A stretch of 64,000 nucleotides of DNA from Saprospiraceae bacterium (GCA_016710265.1 JADJJL010000003.1:263001-327000); one strand, 5' to 3'; positions 1 through 10,655 are shown, numbered from the stretch's first letter. Translations and numbers: made by a program. The notes: generated by a model from the letters alone, not told the origin.

Positions 1-2892
1 GACATTTATATTTGCAGAGGAGGATTCAAATATGATTCAAGTAAAAATGCAAACTTACTTTTTATCAACAATGGAAACCAAACGTTTACAGAATCTGCTG
101 CAAAGTATGGGATTGCAGACATTGGATTTTCTATTGCAGCTTGTTTTTTTGATTACGACAATGACAACGATTTGGATTTGTATGTGACCAATAGACCAGA
201 ACAATTTTATCTGAATGTAGAACAGGTCATGGAAGGAAAAAAAGTTAACAATCCTTTATATTCCGACCATCTTTATCGTAACAATGGCGACCATACTTTT
301 ACCAACGTGACCCAAGAAGCAGGAATCACCCATAATTTTGGATATGGATTAAGTGTAAGTACTGGTGATTTAGATCAAGATGGAGATCAGGACATTTATG
401 TATCCAACGACTTTGTAGAAAACGATTATTTTTATGAGAATCAAGGCAATGGTACTTTCAGAGAAGTAATCAAAGAAGTAACAGGCCATGTACCTTATTA
501 TGCAATGGGTACAGACATTGGAGATATCAACAATGATGGCTGGGAAGATATTTTTACAGTCGAGATGCGTCCGGAGGATTATAAGCGTTCTAAAACTTCT
601 ATGCCTGTGATGAGTACCAGTTTGTTTGATACCATGGATTTGGCAGGAATACACCGTCAATATATGCACAATTGTCTTCAATTGAACCATGGAAATGGTC
701 ATTTTTCAGACATAGCCCAATTGGCTGGAGTAGATCGTACCGACTGGTCTTGGGCAGCCTTAATTTGTGATTTTGACAACGACGGTTTTCGTGATTTGTA
801 TGTGGCCAATGGCATCAAAAGAGACCTATACAATCGGGATGCTTATGCAGGTTTGATGCATGATCTGAAGCACAATAATATGAACAAGACCACAGAAGAA
901 ATTATGCGCAATCTTCCTTCCTTTAAGGCGGTGAATTATGCCTTTCGAAACAATGGAGATTTGACTTTTACAAAAACCATGAAAGAATGGGGATTAAATC
1001 ATACTAGCCAATCACATGGTGCAGCCTTGGGTGATCTTGACAACGATGGCAATCTGGATTTGGTGGTTAACAATATGGATGACATCGCTTTTGTTTTTAA
1101 AAACAATGGAAACGGAAAGAAATCACTGAGAGTTCAATGCAATGGGCCTGAAAAAAATCCGAAGGGAATTGGGGCAAGGGTTGAAATACAGTATGGTGAT
1201 CAAAAGCAATATTCTGAAATGCGTACCTCCAGAGGCTATTTATCATCTTGCGAACCGTTTATTCATTTTGGAATTGGAGAAATTGAAAAAGTAGATGTAA
1301 TAAAAATAATTTGGCCTGATGGTAAATCGCAGGAATTAAAAAATCAAAAAGTAGACAAACCAATTGTACTAAATTACAGCGATGCTGGTCAAAAGAATAT
1401 TAGTAAAAAAGAACAAACAGAATTGTATTTTTCAGAAATAAATGGACAAATTATACCTGAATTCAGGCACCTAGAAAACGATTTTGACGATTACAAAAAA
1501 CAAATTTTATTACCTCATCGATTGAGTCGAATGGGTCCTAAAATATCAGTGGCAGATATCAATGCAGATGGATTGGAAGATTTTTTTGTCGGAGGTGCAA
1601 GAAATCAATCTGGTGCATTGTACGTACAATTATCAGATGGTAGCTTTAAGAAGTCCATTCAGAAAGCACTGGATGCAGATAAACTTTATGAGGATTTAGG
1701 TTCCGTATTTTTTGACGCAGATTTAGATAAGGATCAAGATCTTTATGTGGTTTCAGGAGGCTCAGAAAACGAAGAAGGGAAAGGTTATCAGGATCGCTTG
1801 TATCTCAATGATGGCAAAGGAAATTTTACAAAATCGAATTCTTTACCAAAAATTAGTTCTTCGGGATCTCAAGTAGCGGTTTATGATTTTGATGCTGATG
1901 GTGATCTTGATTTATTTAGAACCGGGAGATTAATTCCAGATCAATATCCTTTTGCACCAAGATCTTATTTGCTCGAAAACAAAGGCAAAGGAAATTTTGT
2001 AGATGTGACTGAAAAGATGGCTTCCGAACTTTTAAATCCTGGAATGATTTGTGATGCTATTTGGGCAGATATCGATGGAGATCAAAAAGCAGAGCTCATT
2101 ATCGCAGGAGAATGGATGACAATACAAATTTTTAAATTTGAGTCTGGAAAATTTAAAAAGTTAAATGCTGAATCAGTTGGTTTGCAAGATTCAGAAGGTT
2201 GGTGGAATTCCATTCAGGCAGCTGATTTAGATGATGATGGAGATTTGGATTTAGTTGCAGGAAATCTTGGTTTGAATTATAAATTTCACGCATCGGTGGA
2301 GAAACCGTTTCAAATTTATTGCAATGATTTTGACAAGAATGGCACATATGACATTGTCTTGGCAAAATACAATGGTGATATCAAAGTGCCTGTTAGAGGA
2401 AAGCAATGCAGCCAAGAGCAAATGCCTTTTATTAATAAAAAATTTCCAAGCTACAATGATTTTGCAGATGCCAATCTTGAACAAATTTATGGTGAGGGAT
2501 TGAACTCAGGTTTAAAATTAGAATCCAAAGAATTTCAGACTTGCATTTTTATCAATGAAGCCGGAAAATTTAAAAAACAATATCTCCCCATTCAAAGCCA
2601 GTTCAGTACGACGCAAAGTATCATCATTGAAGATTTTAACAAAGATGGTAAAAAGGACATTTTATTGGCTGGTAATAATTTTCATTCAGAAGTTGAAACA
2701 ACCAAAGCCGATGCCGGAGTTGGTAATTTGCTGATCCAAAAAGCGGGTAGTTTTTCCTTCACGACAGTGCTGGAATCTGGTTTATATCTTCCCTACGATG
2801 TCAAAGATATCCAATTGATCAATACTCCAAATGGCCAAAGAATTTTGGTAGGGTCAAACAATGAAGTTTTAAGGATTTTGAAAGTGAAATAA
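1..2892 (+). CDS. VCBS/FG-GAP repeat protein with ASPIC/UnbV domain (CRTAC1-like), 5' truncated by window edge
   Basis: The reading frame is open from base 1, so the gene starts upstream of the window and about 963 codons are visible. Many FG-GAP/VCBS calcium-binding loops of the form D-x-D-x-D-G-D are seen, for example DLDQDGDQD, DFDNDGFRD, DLDNDGNLD and DADGDLD, which predict a beta-propeller-like extracellular fold. An ASPIC/UnbV module lies at about nt 1170-1350 (GIGARVEIQYG ... RTSRGYLSS ... IIWPDGKSQ). This is the usual CRTAC1-like architecture of large secreted Bacteroidota proteins. A second set of VCBS repeats follows to the end. There is no T9SS sorting domain at the C-terminus, which ends in LRILKVK. 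Its role is unknown; surface adhesion or polymer binding is an inference. The family call is firm. Confidence 0.9.
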   Translation, partial: DIYICRGGFKYDSSKNANLLFINNGNQTFTESAAKYGIADIGFSIAACFFDYDNDNDLDLYVTNRPEQFYLNVEQVMEGKKVNNPLYSDHLYRNNGDHTFTNVTQEAGITHNFGYGLSVSTGDLDQDGDQDIYVSNDFVENDYFYENQGNGTFREVIKEVTGHVPYYAMGTDIGDINNDGWEDIFTVEMRPEDYKRSKTSMPVMSTSLFDTMDLAGIHRQYMHNCLQLNHGNGHFSDIAQLAGVDRTDWSWAALICDFDNDGFRDLYVANGIKRDLYNRDAYAGLMHDLKHNNMNKTTEEIMRNLPSFKAVNYAFRNNGDLTFTKTMKEWGLNHTSQSHGAALGDLDNDGNLDLVVNNMDDIAFVFKNNGNGKKSLRVQCNGPEKNPKGIGARVEIQYGDQKQYSEMRTSRGYLSSCEPFIHFGIGEIEKVDVIKIIWPDGKSQELKNQKVDKPIVLNYSDAGQKNISKKEQTELYFSEINGQIIPEFRHLENDFDDYKKQILLPHRLSRMGPKISVADINADGLEDFFVGGARNQSGALYVQLSDGSFKKSIQKALDADKLYEDLGSVFFDADLDKDQDLYVVSGGSENEEGKGYQDRLYLNDGKGNFTKSNSLPKISSSGSQVAVYDFDADGDLDLFRTGRLIPDQYPFAPRSYLLENKGKGNFVDVTEKMASELLNPGMICDAIWADIDGDQKAELIIAGEWMTIQIFKFESGKFKKLNAESVGLQDSEGWWNSIQAADLDDDGDLDLVAGNLGLNYKFHASVEKPFQIYCNDFDKNGTYDIVLAKYNGDIKVPVRGKQCSQEQMPFINKKFPSYNDFADANLEQIYGEGLNSGLKLESKEFQTCIFINEAGKFKKQYLPIQSQFSTTQSIIIEDFNKDGKKDILLAGNNFHSEVETTKADAGVGNLLIQKAGSFSFTTVLESGLYLPYDVKDIQLINTPNGQRILVGSNNEVLRILKVK

Positions 2893-3122
2893 CATCCTAA
2901 GTCAATTTGTAGGCTAAGCAATATTTGTTAATGTTGTCTTATCCATGAATTTGGCTCGTTCATCCATTAAATTAAAAATCATTAATACATAATTGCAAAA
3001 AAAATCTCACATACATTAATCAATAATGTTTAGTAATGTTACTTATAAGATATAACAAATTACAAATATGTTTAATATAAAAATTAACTATATTTTGTTA
3101 TATCCTATGGATTCACTTGTTA

Positions 3123-3130
3123 TACCTTTG
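3123..3130 (+). promoter_or_regulatory. Candidate Bacteroidota -7 promoter box (TACCTTTG)
   Basis: TACCTTTG fits the TAnnTTTG consensus of Bacteroidota housekeeping promoters. A TTG lies at 3095-3097, but the spacing of 25 nt is longer than usual. If used, it gives a leader of about 270 nt for the gene at 3411. Confidence 0.4.
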
Positions 3131-3277
3131 CAAATCGTATAGCTGTATATGTACATCTATATTGTTCATAAACCAAACTCAAAACTGAATTTCTCCTGAC
3201 GAAGCAACCAGGTCCAATTTAGTTTAAAATTTCTTGAAATCATAATACACCTTCATTTTGGTGATATTATGTATCCT

Positions 3278-3300
3278 ATGATAAATGATCAATTTATCAT
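3278..3300. repeat. Perfect 9-bp inverted repeat in the 3411 leader
   Basis: The arms ATGATAAAT and ATTTATCAT are separated by the 5-nt loop GATCA. It has no T-tract, so it is not an obvious terminator. It could be an operator or an RNA hairpin in the leader upstream of 3411. Confidence 0.5.
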
Positions 3301-3410
3301 GGGTTATTGTCTAATCAATGAGTTTTGGTTTATGCCTTAAGACTTGAGTGGAAATACAGAAGTGTATTTGTCTCAGATTTACATTACATTAATTACCAAA
3401 ACTTTATCTC

Positions 3411-3845
3411 ATGAAAAGAATAAACTTACTATTTTCAATCGGATTTAAAAGCATTGCTTTTTGTGTTTTTATTTTGACTATGCTGACTCTCTCTTCTAAT
3501 GAGTTACAGGCTCAAAACTATGGTTTACCCAACTTAAAATCTGTTACACAGGCTCAATCTGACCTTATGACTGCCTACAATTCGATCATTGGCCAAGCCA
3601 ATCAGGCAGGTCCAGGTTCTCAATTGATGAATTCTGCAGAGCTTTACCTTAGAATGGTCGATGCATTGGCCAACCGTCCAGATCCAAACATGGATACCAA
3701 AGCCGTATTGCTAAGTAACATGAAAGTGGATCGCTACAGCCATTTAGTAGTGAAAAATGGCAATGCTTTAAACATGGATGCCACCATCATTAGCATTCTA
3801 GCCACGCCTGAATATCAATCCCTGATTGACGTGCTCAAAATATAG
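3411..3845 (+). CDS. Small secreted protein of unknown function
   Basis: 144 residues starting at ATG. The N-terminus has basic residues followed by a hydrophobic stretch (SIAFCVFILTMLTLSS) and ends near LQAQN, a typical Bacteroidota signal peptidase I site. The mature part, about 110 residues, is polar with no motif I recognise and no cysteine, so it is neither a lipoprotein nor disulfide-rich. It lies 45 bp upstream of the giant T9SS gene in the same orientation and is probably co-transcribed, so a role in export or assembly of that protein is possible, but this is only inferred from position. Confidence 0.75.
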   Translation: MKRINLLFSIGFKSIAFCVFILTMLTLSSNELQAQNYGLPNLKSVTQAQSDLMTAYNSIIGQANQAGPGSQLMNSAELYLRMVDALANRPDPNMDTKAVLLSNMKVDRYSHLVVKNGNALNMDATIISILATPEYQSLIDVLKI

Positions 3846-3890
3846 TCTGAACTAAAATCCTTTATTTAACCCAAATATTATTTATCTTTT

Positions 3891-6800
3891 ATGAAAATGA
3901 AAACTTACACAAGGTTGTTATGTAGTGCGCTACTGACAATCATGATTTTTTCTTCATCCTACAGCCAATATGTTTCATTGGTTTGTAATAATCCGTTTGA
4001 AGACATCCAGTCAACTGGAACCTTCGTAGCGAATTCAGCGGGTGATGACAATTTAACCACCATTGCACTTCCTGTAGGATTTGACTTTAGATTCTACGGT
4101 GTAGCGCAAACAACGGTCAACATTTCTACCAATGGAAATATGACATTTCCTGGTTCTACGGGTCCGGGTGCCGCTTTCACAAATACTGCCTTAGGCGTAG
4201 GAATGAACGGGATTTTTCCATATTGGGATGACCTGAATGGTGCACCAGGGGTGTTTACACAAATGCTAGGAGTAGCACCGAACAGACGTTTCATTATTTA
4301 TTGGAACAAACCTTTCTTTGGTGGCTCTGACCCAGTTGTTTTCGAAGTAGTGTTGTTTGAAACCAACTATGCGATCGAATTTAGATATGCTGACCTCAAT
4401 GGTTTGACCGGAAATAGTGCTACCATTGGTATTGCCGGCCCAGCTGCTACTTCTGTTTTGCAGTTAGGCTTTAATCAGACTGGTATTGTTGCTGCTGGTC
4501 AATGCCGTCGTTTTGAATTGCCAATTGCTTGTACAATCATTGCACCTGCTAACGTAACCTTGAATTCCGATCCTGGAATTTGCGGTACAAGATATAGTTT
4601 TGCTTGGGGTGGTACTTGTAATCCTGTGGTTACAACTCCTCCATCAGGTTCTTTATTTCCAGCGGGTGTGACCGTAGTTACGGGAGTAAATGGTTTTACC
4701 ATGGCCTCATTTACAGTGACCGTAAGAGATTTAGAAGCACCAGTATTTATCCCTGCTTGCCCTAAAGGTGGAGTAGTGACATTGAATGCAGGCCCCGGAA
4801 TTTGCGAACTTTCCTGGGATGCTCCAATCTTTATGGCCATTGACAATTGCCCGGTACCAGGTACTATGTTTGGTACTCAGCAGAGATCAGTAGGTTGTAC
4901 AACTTCGCTTAACTTCTCTTCTGTATCAGGTATCGCTTGGGGTTATATGGTCAATATTCAGAATCAAGGAACTTCACCTGTAAATATACAAGGATGGAAT
5001 GCTTGGTTTATGAGTTCTACAGGAACTCCTGGAACCAGCGGAAACTATGAATTTTGGTATAAAACTGCTGCCAATACTGACTGGAAAACAGGTTGGGTTG
5101 GTGTAATTGGTGCCCCTGGTGCATGTCCAAACGGACCTTCTTCACCAAAGACCTTATGGACTTTGGGAGCAACTTCTACTCCTAATACCATTCGTGTAAA
5201 CGGATTTGTGGCTCCTTCTGCAGCAAACATAGATACTTTTGATGTGTCTGTTCCGGTAGCAGATACCATGAATACTTGTACAGGACAAATCATCACCAAT
5301 TCGGTTAGAGGTCGTTTGACTTTGGCACCGGGTGAGATCAGAGGTGTTTACATCGCTGGTGCTCCTGGTTCAAACCACGGGTTTATCATGCCTGGTTTCA
5401 ACAGCTGTAATTTATTAGCTGGATATGGTGATGCAAGAGTTAAAATGAACGTTGCGACTGCAGCTCCAAATGGTATTGCTTTGGACAACGTCGGAGGTGC
5501 AAATCTTGGAGGTGGATTCCATTGCTCTTCTTGGGGATATTCAGGTAACGTATTGTACGCAGAAGCAGCTGGAACAATGGTTCCGGTTATTCAATATTGT
5601 GGTGCTCCATACGGACCTGGTTGTTTCTTCCCAATTGGATGTCAGAGACTTTGCTACAGAGCTACAGATGCTCAAGGCAATGTGGCCACTTGCGAATTTG
5701 ATGTTTGTGTAAATGAATATGCAAACCCAACCCGCGCATTGGCTTGTAACGATGATGTACAAATTAGCTTGGATGACAGCTGCTGGGCTACCATCACTCC
5801 AGACATGGTTTTGGAAGGTGGACCTTACAGATGTTATGACAACTATACTGTTGCTATAAAAGATTGGGCCAATTTAAATGGACCAAACATCGATAGAAGA
5901 CCAAATATTGCTGGAATCCAAATAGGACGTCAGGATATTGGTAGAGTTTTAAGAGTGACCATCACAGATCCTTCAACTGGTAACAATTGTTGGGGTAAAT
6001 TGACCGTGGAAGATAAACTACCACCGATCATGACCTGCCCACCAAACGATACAATCCCATGTACTACTGATCCATCACCGGCTAACACTGGTATTCCATC
6101 CGTTTATGAAAATTGCGGTGGAGCTAGCCTAAGCTACAGAGATGTGGTCGTAAAAGGATCATGCCCTGTTGGATATGCTTATTTGATCAGACGTACCTGG
6201 ACTGCAGAAGATGCTTATGGCAACAGAGCAGTTTGCGTACAAACGATTGTATTATCACTAGCAGATTTGTTTAGTGTGACTACACCTCCAAACTATGACA
6301 ATCTAGATCAGCCAATGCTGAACTGTGATGAGAAAATAGACAGAAACAAAAACATCGTTCCTCACATGTCAGACAATCCTGAGTGCGTGGACGGATACTT
6401 ATTAGACTCTGCATTCTGGTATGCAAACTCACGTCAGCCGAACATTTATCCAAACAGAAGACTTCCAAGAGTATTGGGATGGAACTGTATCGATGATGTA
6501 AACAGCAAATATTTCGGACATCCAAGCCCGGATCCAGTTTATTACCCACAACACCGCTCATGGCAACCAAACAATCCATTGTGCTGGGGACCAGACACCC
6601 ACATTATGTGGATTGGAACAGGTCGTCCAGGAGGAACCAACTGCCATAACTTAGCAGTGACTTTTGAAGACATCGTGTTTGATTTAAGAACCGATCTAAG
6701 CTGCGATGCAGGTCCAATCGGATGTTACAAATTGTTAAGAAAATGGACTGTAATGGACTGGTGTACCAGCTTAGTAGGCGGACACAGCCAGGTGATCAAA

Positions 6801-9800
6801 GTTGCAGATGCAGAAGGACCACAAGTATTGTATCCGGATTCTGCAAGAGTGAACATGGAAAGTTATAGCTGCTTTGGCCGTTGGGAAGTTCCACCAGCCT
6901 GGTTGATCGACAATTGCTCAAATGAAATTCACTATACTGTAGAAGTAGAACAAGGAACGATTTTGGGTAATGAAACAAGTGGTTATGTAGTGATCGGAAT
7001 GCCTGAAGGAATTCAGAGCGGATGGATCGTAGCAGAAGACTGCTGTGGAAATATCACGAGAAAACATGTTGTATTAAACGTAGTAGACCGTGTACCACCA
7101 CAACCAATCTGTCGTACAGCGACCAGCGTAAGCTTAAATGGAAATCAAAGTCCTGGAGAAAATGTGATAAGAATATGTGCACAAGATCTTGACGAAGGAT
7201 CTTATGACAACTGTCAGCCACATGTATACTTCAAGATGATCAGAATGGCGGAATTGTTGGGAACCAACAACGGATCAAACTCCAACAACACCGTAGCATG
7301 TAATGGAATCAACGGAGATGATAATTCAATATTGACTGGAAATCAGGTTTACTTTGACGACTGCAGTTATTTCTGCTGTGCGGATGTAGGAACCAGAGTG
7401 ATGGTTGTATTGAGAGTATTTGACGTAGATCCGGGAGCAGGTCCTGTGACTCCGGTAAGGATGACCAGCACAACTCAACCATTACATGGACGCTTCAGCG
7501 ATTGTATGGTAGAAGTAGAAGTACAAAACAAAGCAGTACCTACAGTAGTAGCTCCACCAAACATCGTGGTAAGCTGCTGGTTCTGGTTTGATATCGCAAA
7601 CTTGACAGATCCAAACGATGCTACCTTCGGTAGAGTAGTAACAGACTTGTCATTGCGTAAGAAAGTAGTTACACAAGACATGGTATGTCGCAAATATTGC
7701 GAAAGAAATGACTATACTGGCTACCCAGGATTTGTACAAAGCAACGCAGTACCAAAACCTGCACCAAACCAAGCATGTGATTATTACTGGCAGTATTTCG
7801 ATACAGCACATTGGGATAATAAATATGAGTTGACTTGGGGATTTGATGGATATGTGTTAAGCTCATGCGGAGCAAATCCAACAATCACAGTTAACGACTT
7901 GAGAGAGTGTGGTCAAGGAATCATCCAGCGTATCGTAAGTGCGCAAGGACCAAACAACATAAACGTAACAGCCATCCAGACGATCTGGGTAGTAGATTGT
8001 GATCCATTCTACATCGATGATGTAACATGTAACGATCCACGTTTCAGTGATATCATATGGCCAAACGGAGTATGTACACAGACACCTGTAACCATCAATG
8101 GTTGTGGAGCAGATTTAAGTCCAGACAATCCACAATTGGGTCGTCCGGTAGTGATCAACAATGCAGATGACAATTGCGCCTTGTTATCCATCGAATACCG
8201 TGATGATGTATTTACCATCGAGCCAGATGCGTGCTTAAAAGTATTGCGTACATGGATCGTGATCGACTGGTGTCAGTATGATCCATTCATCGATCCGGAC
8301 AACGGAAGATGGGAGAGATTACAAGTGATCAAAGTAAGAGATCTAGATAAACCGGTAGTAACCTGTAATGTAGGTCCATGTGAGCCTGCAAGCATTCACC
8401 CAACGTTGGGCGTATGTGTAGGTCATATCAGCCTTACAGCAGATGCTACAGACAATTGTACACCAATTGACTGGTTGTTCTGGGAATACAAAATTGATGC
8501 ATACAATGACCGTGTAGGAGTACATGGAGGTTGGGATTTCCGCGTAGGAACGTTGACAGAAAGACAATTCAATGCAGGTGATACAGTAGAGTATAGCCAT
8601 AATCCATTTGCAGACAATCCACGCAATCCATTTGATGCAAGTGGTACTTATCCAATAGGTATCCACAGAATCAACTGGTATGTAGAAGATGGTTGCGGAA
8701 ACGTAGGAACATGCGAGACCTTGTTTGAAATCAAAGATTGCAAAGCACCAACACCATACTGCTTAACAGGAATTATCTCAGTACCAATGCCAGCAACCGG
8801 CTGTATTGATATCTGGGCAAAAGACTTGGATCATGGAAGCTTTGACAACTGTACTTCACAGGAAAATCTTAAATTCTATTTTAACGGAGATGTAAATGCA
8901 ACTTCTATCACAATCTGCTGCGATGACTTTGTCAATGCAGGAGCAAATGATGAGTTGAGAGTTGAAGTTGAAGTATGGGTAGAAGACGAAGAAGGAAACC
9001 GTGACTACTGTAAAACAGTGGTAATCATCCAAGACAACCAAGATATCTGTCCAAACACAGGATCAGTTGGTAAAATCACAGGAGAGCTTAAAACAGCAGC
9101 AGGTGATGTAGCCAATCCAGTGGATATGAACTTGTATAATGTTGGTAATGGTACCTCAATTAAACAAGCAGTTGGTAGCCCATATGCATTCGTTGAATTG
9201 AAATTAGAATTACCATACATGGTAAAACCTGAAAGAAATGATGACCATGCAAATGGAATCACAACACAGGATATCATCGCGATTCAGAAACACATCTTGG
9301 GTCAGAAAACGATCTCTAGCCCTTACCAGTTGATAGCAGCAGACGTAAACGCAAGTAAAAATGTGACTACAGCGGATATCAATGAGTTAAGAAAATTGAT
9401 CTTGGGTAATATCAGTGAATTTAACAAAGTACAGTCTTGGACATTTGTACCAACGGCTTATAATTTTGCAAATCCATTGAGCCCATACGATGCTCCAAGA
9501 GTGGCCAACATCACATTTACACAAACTACACTTCCTGAAGAAATTGCTGCACCGTTTGTAGCGATCAAAATGGGAGATGTAACAGGTGATGCAAGAGCAA
9601 GTAATGCATCTGGAAGCAGCAGCCGTACTTCAGGTGTATTAAACATTGAAGTAGATGAGAAGAGCTTGACAGCAGGAGAAAGCTACAAAATAGCGTTCAA
9701 GTCAAGTGATTTCAACAGCATCGCAGGATACCAGTTTACATTAAAATTTGATAGAAATGCTTTATCATTCGAAGGAATTGAGGCAGGATCATTAAATGTA

Positions 9801-10316
9801 ACTGAATCTAACTTTGGAACAATGAGATTAAATGAAGGAATCATCACAACGAGCTGGAACTCCAACAAAGGAGAGACAGTCGGAAAAGATGGAGAATTGT
9901 TTAGCTTAGTGTTTAAAGCAGTGAGAAGCGCACAAGTGAGTAGCTTGTTTGCCATCACAAGTGATGTTACAAGAGCAGCAGCTTACGATGTAATGGATCA
10001 AACCAAAGAGGTGAAAATGGGAGTACGTACAGCTAAAGGAGTTGTCGAAAGTGGCATATTCGAGTTGTATCAGAACGAACCAAATCCATTCTCTAAAGAA
10101 ACTGTAGTAAGCTACCGTTTACCGGAAGCAGGCGCAGTAAGCTTAACCGTATATGATGTAACAGGAAAAGTAGTAAGAGTGTACAACTTGAAAGGCCAAA
10201 AAGGTCTAAACAGCTACCAAATCAGCAAAGGCGATTTGAATGCAACAGGAGTATTGTACTACCAACTTGATGCAGCAAACCATACAGCAACAAGAAGAAT
10301 GGTGATCATCGAGTAA
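3891..10316 (+). CDS. Giant secreted multidomain protein: HYR-like repeats, dockerin-like and cohesin-like modules, T9SS type A sorting domain
   Basis: 2141 residues. A signal peptide (residues 1-25, ending SSSYSQ) is followed by a beta-sandwich N-terminal domain (to about 210) and a long series of Ig/HYR-like units. These are marked by cysteines in DNC motifs (IDNCP, IDNCSN, TDNCTP) and phrases such as VRDLEAP and VEDKLPP. At about residues 1783-1840 there is a dockerin type I-like pair (ANGITTQDIIAIQKHILG and ASKNVTTADINELRKLILG). A cohesin-like beta domain follows at about 1915-2045 (NSIAGYQFTLKFD). The last 80 residues form a T9SS type A domain (LYQNEPNPFSKET ... YDVTGKVV ... RRMVIIE). 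It is predicted to be exported and anchored to the surface as an adhesin or scaffold. Synonymous codon choice shifts within the gene after about nt 6200, towards GGA, GTA and AGC. Confidence 0.9.
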   Translation: MKMKTYTRLLCSALLTIMIFSSSYSQYVSLVCNNPFEDIQSTGTFVANSAGDDNLTTIALPVGFDFRFYGVAQTTVNISTNGNMTFPGSTGPGAAFTNTALGVGMNGIFPYWDDLNGAPGVFTQMLGVAPNRRFIIYWNKPFFGGSDPVVFEVVLFETNYAIEFRYADLNGLTGNSATIGIAGPAATSVLQLGFNQTGIVAAGQCRRFELPIACTIIAPANVTLNSDPGICGTRYSFAWGGTCNPVVTTPPSGSLFPAGVTVVTGVNGFTMASFTVTVRDLEAPVFIPACPKGGVVTLNAGPGICELSWDAPIFMAIDNCPVPGTMFGTQQRSVGCTTSLNFSSVSGIAWGYMVNIQNQGTSPVNIQGWNAWFMSSTGTPGTSGNYEFWYKTAANTDWKTGWVGVIGAPGACPNGPSSPKTLWTLGATSTPNTIRVNGFVAPSAANIDTFDVSVPVADTMNTCTGQIITNSVRGRLTLAPGEIRGVYIAGAPGSNHGFIMPGFNSCNLLAGYGDARVKMNVATAAPNGIALDNVGGANLGGGFHCSSWGYSGNVLYAEAAGTMVPVIQYCGAPYGPGCFFPIGCQRLCYRATDAQGNVATCEFDVCVNEYANPTRALACNDDVQISLDDSCWATITPDMVLEGGPYRCYDNYTVAIKDWANLNGPNIDRRPNIAGIQIGRQDIGRVLRVTITDPSTGNNCWGKLTVEDKLPPIMTCPPNDTIPCTTDPSPANTGIPSVYENCGGASLSYRDVVVKGSCPVGYAYLIRRTWTAEDAYGNRAVCVQTIVLSLADLFSVTTPPNYDNLDQPMLNCDEKIDRNKNIVPHMSDNPECVDGYLLDSAFWYANSRQPNIYPNRRLPRVLGWNCIDDVNSKYFGHPSPDPVYYPQHRSWQPNNPLCWGPDTHIMWIGTGRPGGTNCHNLAVTFEDIVFDLRTDLSCDAGPIGCYKLLRKWTVMDWCTSLVGGHSQVIKVADAEGPQVLYPDSARVNMESYSCFGRWEVPPAWLIDNCSNEIHYTVEVEQGTILGNETSGYVVIGMPEGIQSGWIVAEDCCGNITRKHVVLNVVDRVPPQPICRTATSVSLNGNQSPGENVIRICAQDLDEGSYDNCQPHVYFKMIRMAELLGTNNGSNSNNTVACNGINGDDNSILTGNQVYFDDCSYFCCADVGTRVMVVLRVFDVDPGAGPVTPVRMTSTTQPLHGRFSDCMVEVEVQNKAVPTVVAPPNIVVSCWFWFDIANLTDPNDATFGRVVTDLSLRKKVVTQDMVCRKYCERNDYTGYPGFVQSNAVPKPAPNQACDYYWQYFDTAHWDNKYELTWGFDGYVLSSCGANPTITVNDLRECGQGIIQRIVSAQGPNNINVTAIQTIWVVDCDPFYIDDVTCNDPRFSDIIWPNGVCTQTPVTINGCGADLSPDNPQLGRPVVINNADDNCALLSIEYRDDVFTIEPDACLKVLRTWIVIDWCQYDPFIDPDNGRWERLQVIKVRDLDKPVVTCNVGPCEPASIHPTLGVCVGHISLTADATDNCTPIDWLFWEYKIDAYNDRVGVHGGWDFRVGTLTERQFNAGDTVEYSHNPFADNPRNPFDASGTYPIGIHRINWYVEDGCGNVGTCETLFEIKDCKAPTPYCLTGIISVPMPATGCIDIWAKDLDHGSFDNCTSQENLKFYFNGDVNATSITICCDDFVNAGANDELRVEVEVWVEDEEGNRDYCKTVVIIQDNQDICPNTGSVGKITGELKTAAGDVANPVDMNLYNVGNGTSIKQAVGSPYAFVELKLELPYMVKPERNDDHANGITTQDIIAIQKHILGQKTISSPYQLIAADVNASKNVTTADINELRKLILGNISEFNKVQSWTFVPTAYNFANPLSPYDAPRVANITFTQTTLPEEIAAPFVAIKMGDVTGDARASNASGSSSRTSGVLNIEVDEKSLTAGESYKIAFKSSDFNSIAGYQFTLKFDRNALSFEGIEAGSLNVTESNFGTMRLNEGIITTSWNSNKGETVGKDGELFSLVFKAVRSAQVSSLFAITSDVTRAAAYDVMDQTKEVKMGVRTAKGVVESGIFELYQNEPNPFSKETVVSYRLPEAGAVSLTVYDVTGKVVRVYNLKGQKGLNSYQISKGDLNATGVLYYQLDAANHTATRRMVIIE

Positions 10317-10362
10317 TCGAAAAATCAGCAGGATTCTAAACAAGAAACGATCAAAGCGTGAG

Positions 10363-10390
10363 ATCCTCCTTCTGTAACCGGAAGGAGGAT
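10363..10390 (+). terminator. Strong hairpin after the giant gene, without a T-tract
   Basis: Perfect 10-bp arms, ATCCTCCTTC and GAAGGAGGAT, flank the loop TGTAACCG 47 nt past the stop codon. No U-run follows, so it may protect the mRNA 3' end or act together with the T-rich hairpin just downstream. Confidence 0.5.
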
Positions 10391-10433
10391 ACTTGCGAAT
10401 GAGATAAATCGGTTTTTGGGATGGCCTCTCTTG

Positions 10434-10470
10434 AAAAAGCAGCAATGCGGATCAGGGGGGGCTTTTTTTA
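10434..10470 (+). terminator. Candidate intrinsic terminator
   Basis: AAAAAGC and GCTTTTT arms lie 20 nt apart and the T-run continues to 10469. The stem is weak, but the G-rich stretch followed by seven T residues looks like the real end of the upstream transcript. Confidence 0.4.
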
Positions 10471-10655
10471 TGGTGGTAGGTATCCCATTGATAGGTCTTT
10501 CGAAACTTCGTAATGGGACTTCGTGTATTTTTATCCCACATTGATCCATTGTATTACGACCGAAAACAATATTTGGATTAATTTTATTTGATGATTAAAA
10601 ACATGCGAACTCAACTTCGCTATTTTTTGTGCGATATTCTACTCAATTCAAGCTC

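Larger units (their letters stand above)
2893..3410. other. AT-rich intergenic region
   Basis: This 518-bp gap has no credible reading frame. It holds a Bacteroidota-type -7 box and a 23-nt inverted repeat, listed separately, and is otherwise strongly AT-rich. It probably carries the long leader of the downstream secreted-protein genes. Confidence 0.6.

Noticed and set aside
10363..10390. Riboswitch-like element after the giant gene
   Set aside because: It is a single hairpin in a 3' position with no conserved aptamer-like core.
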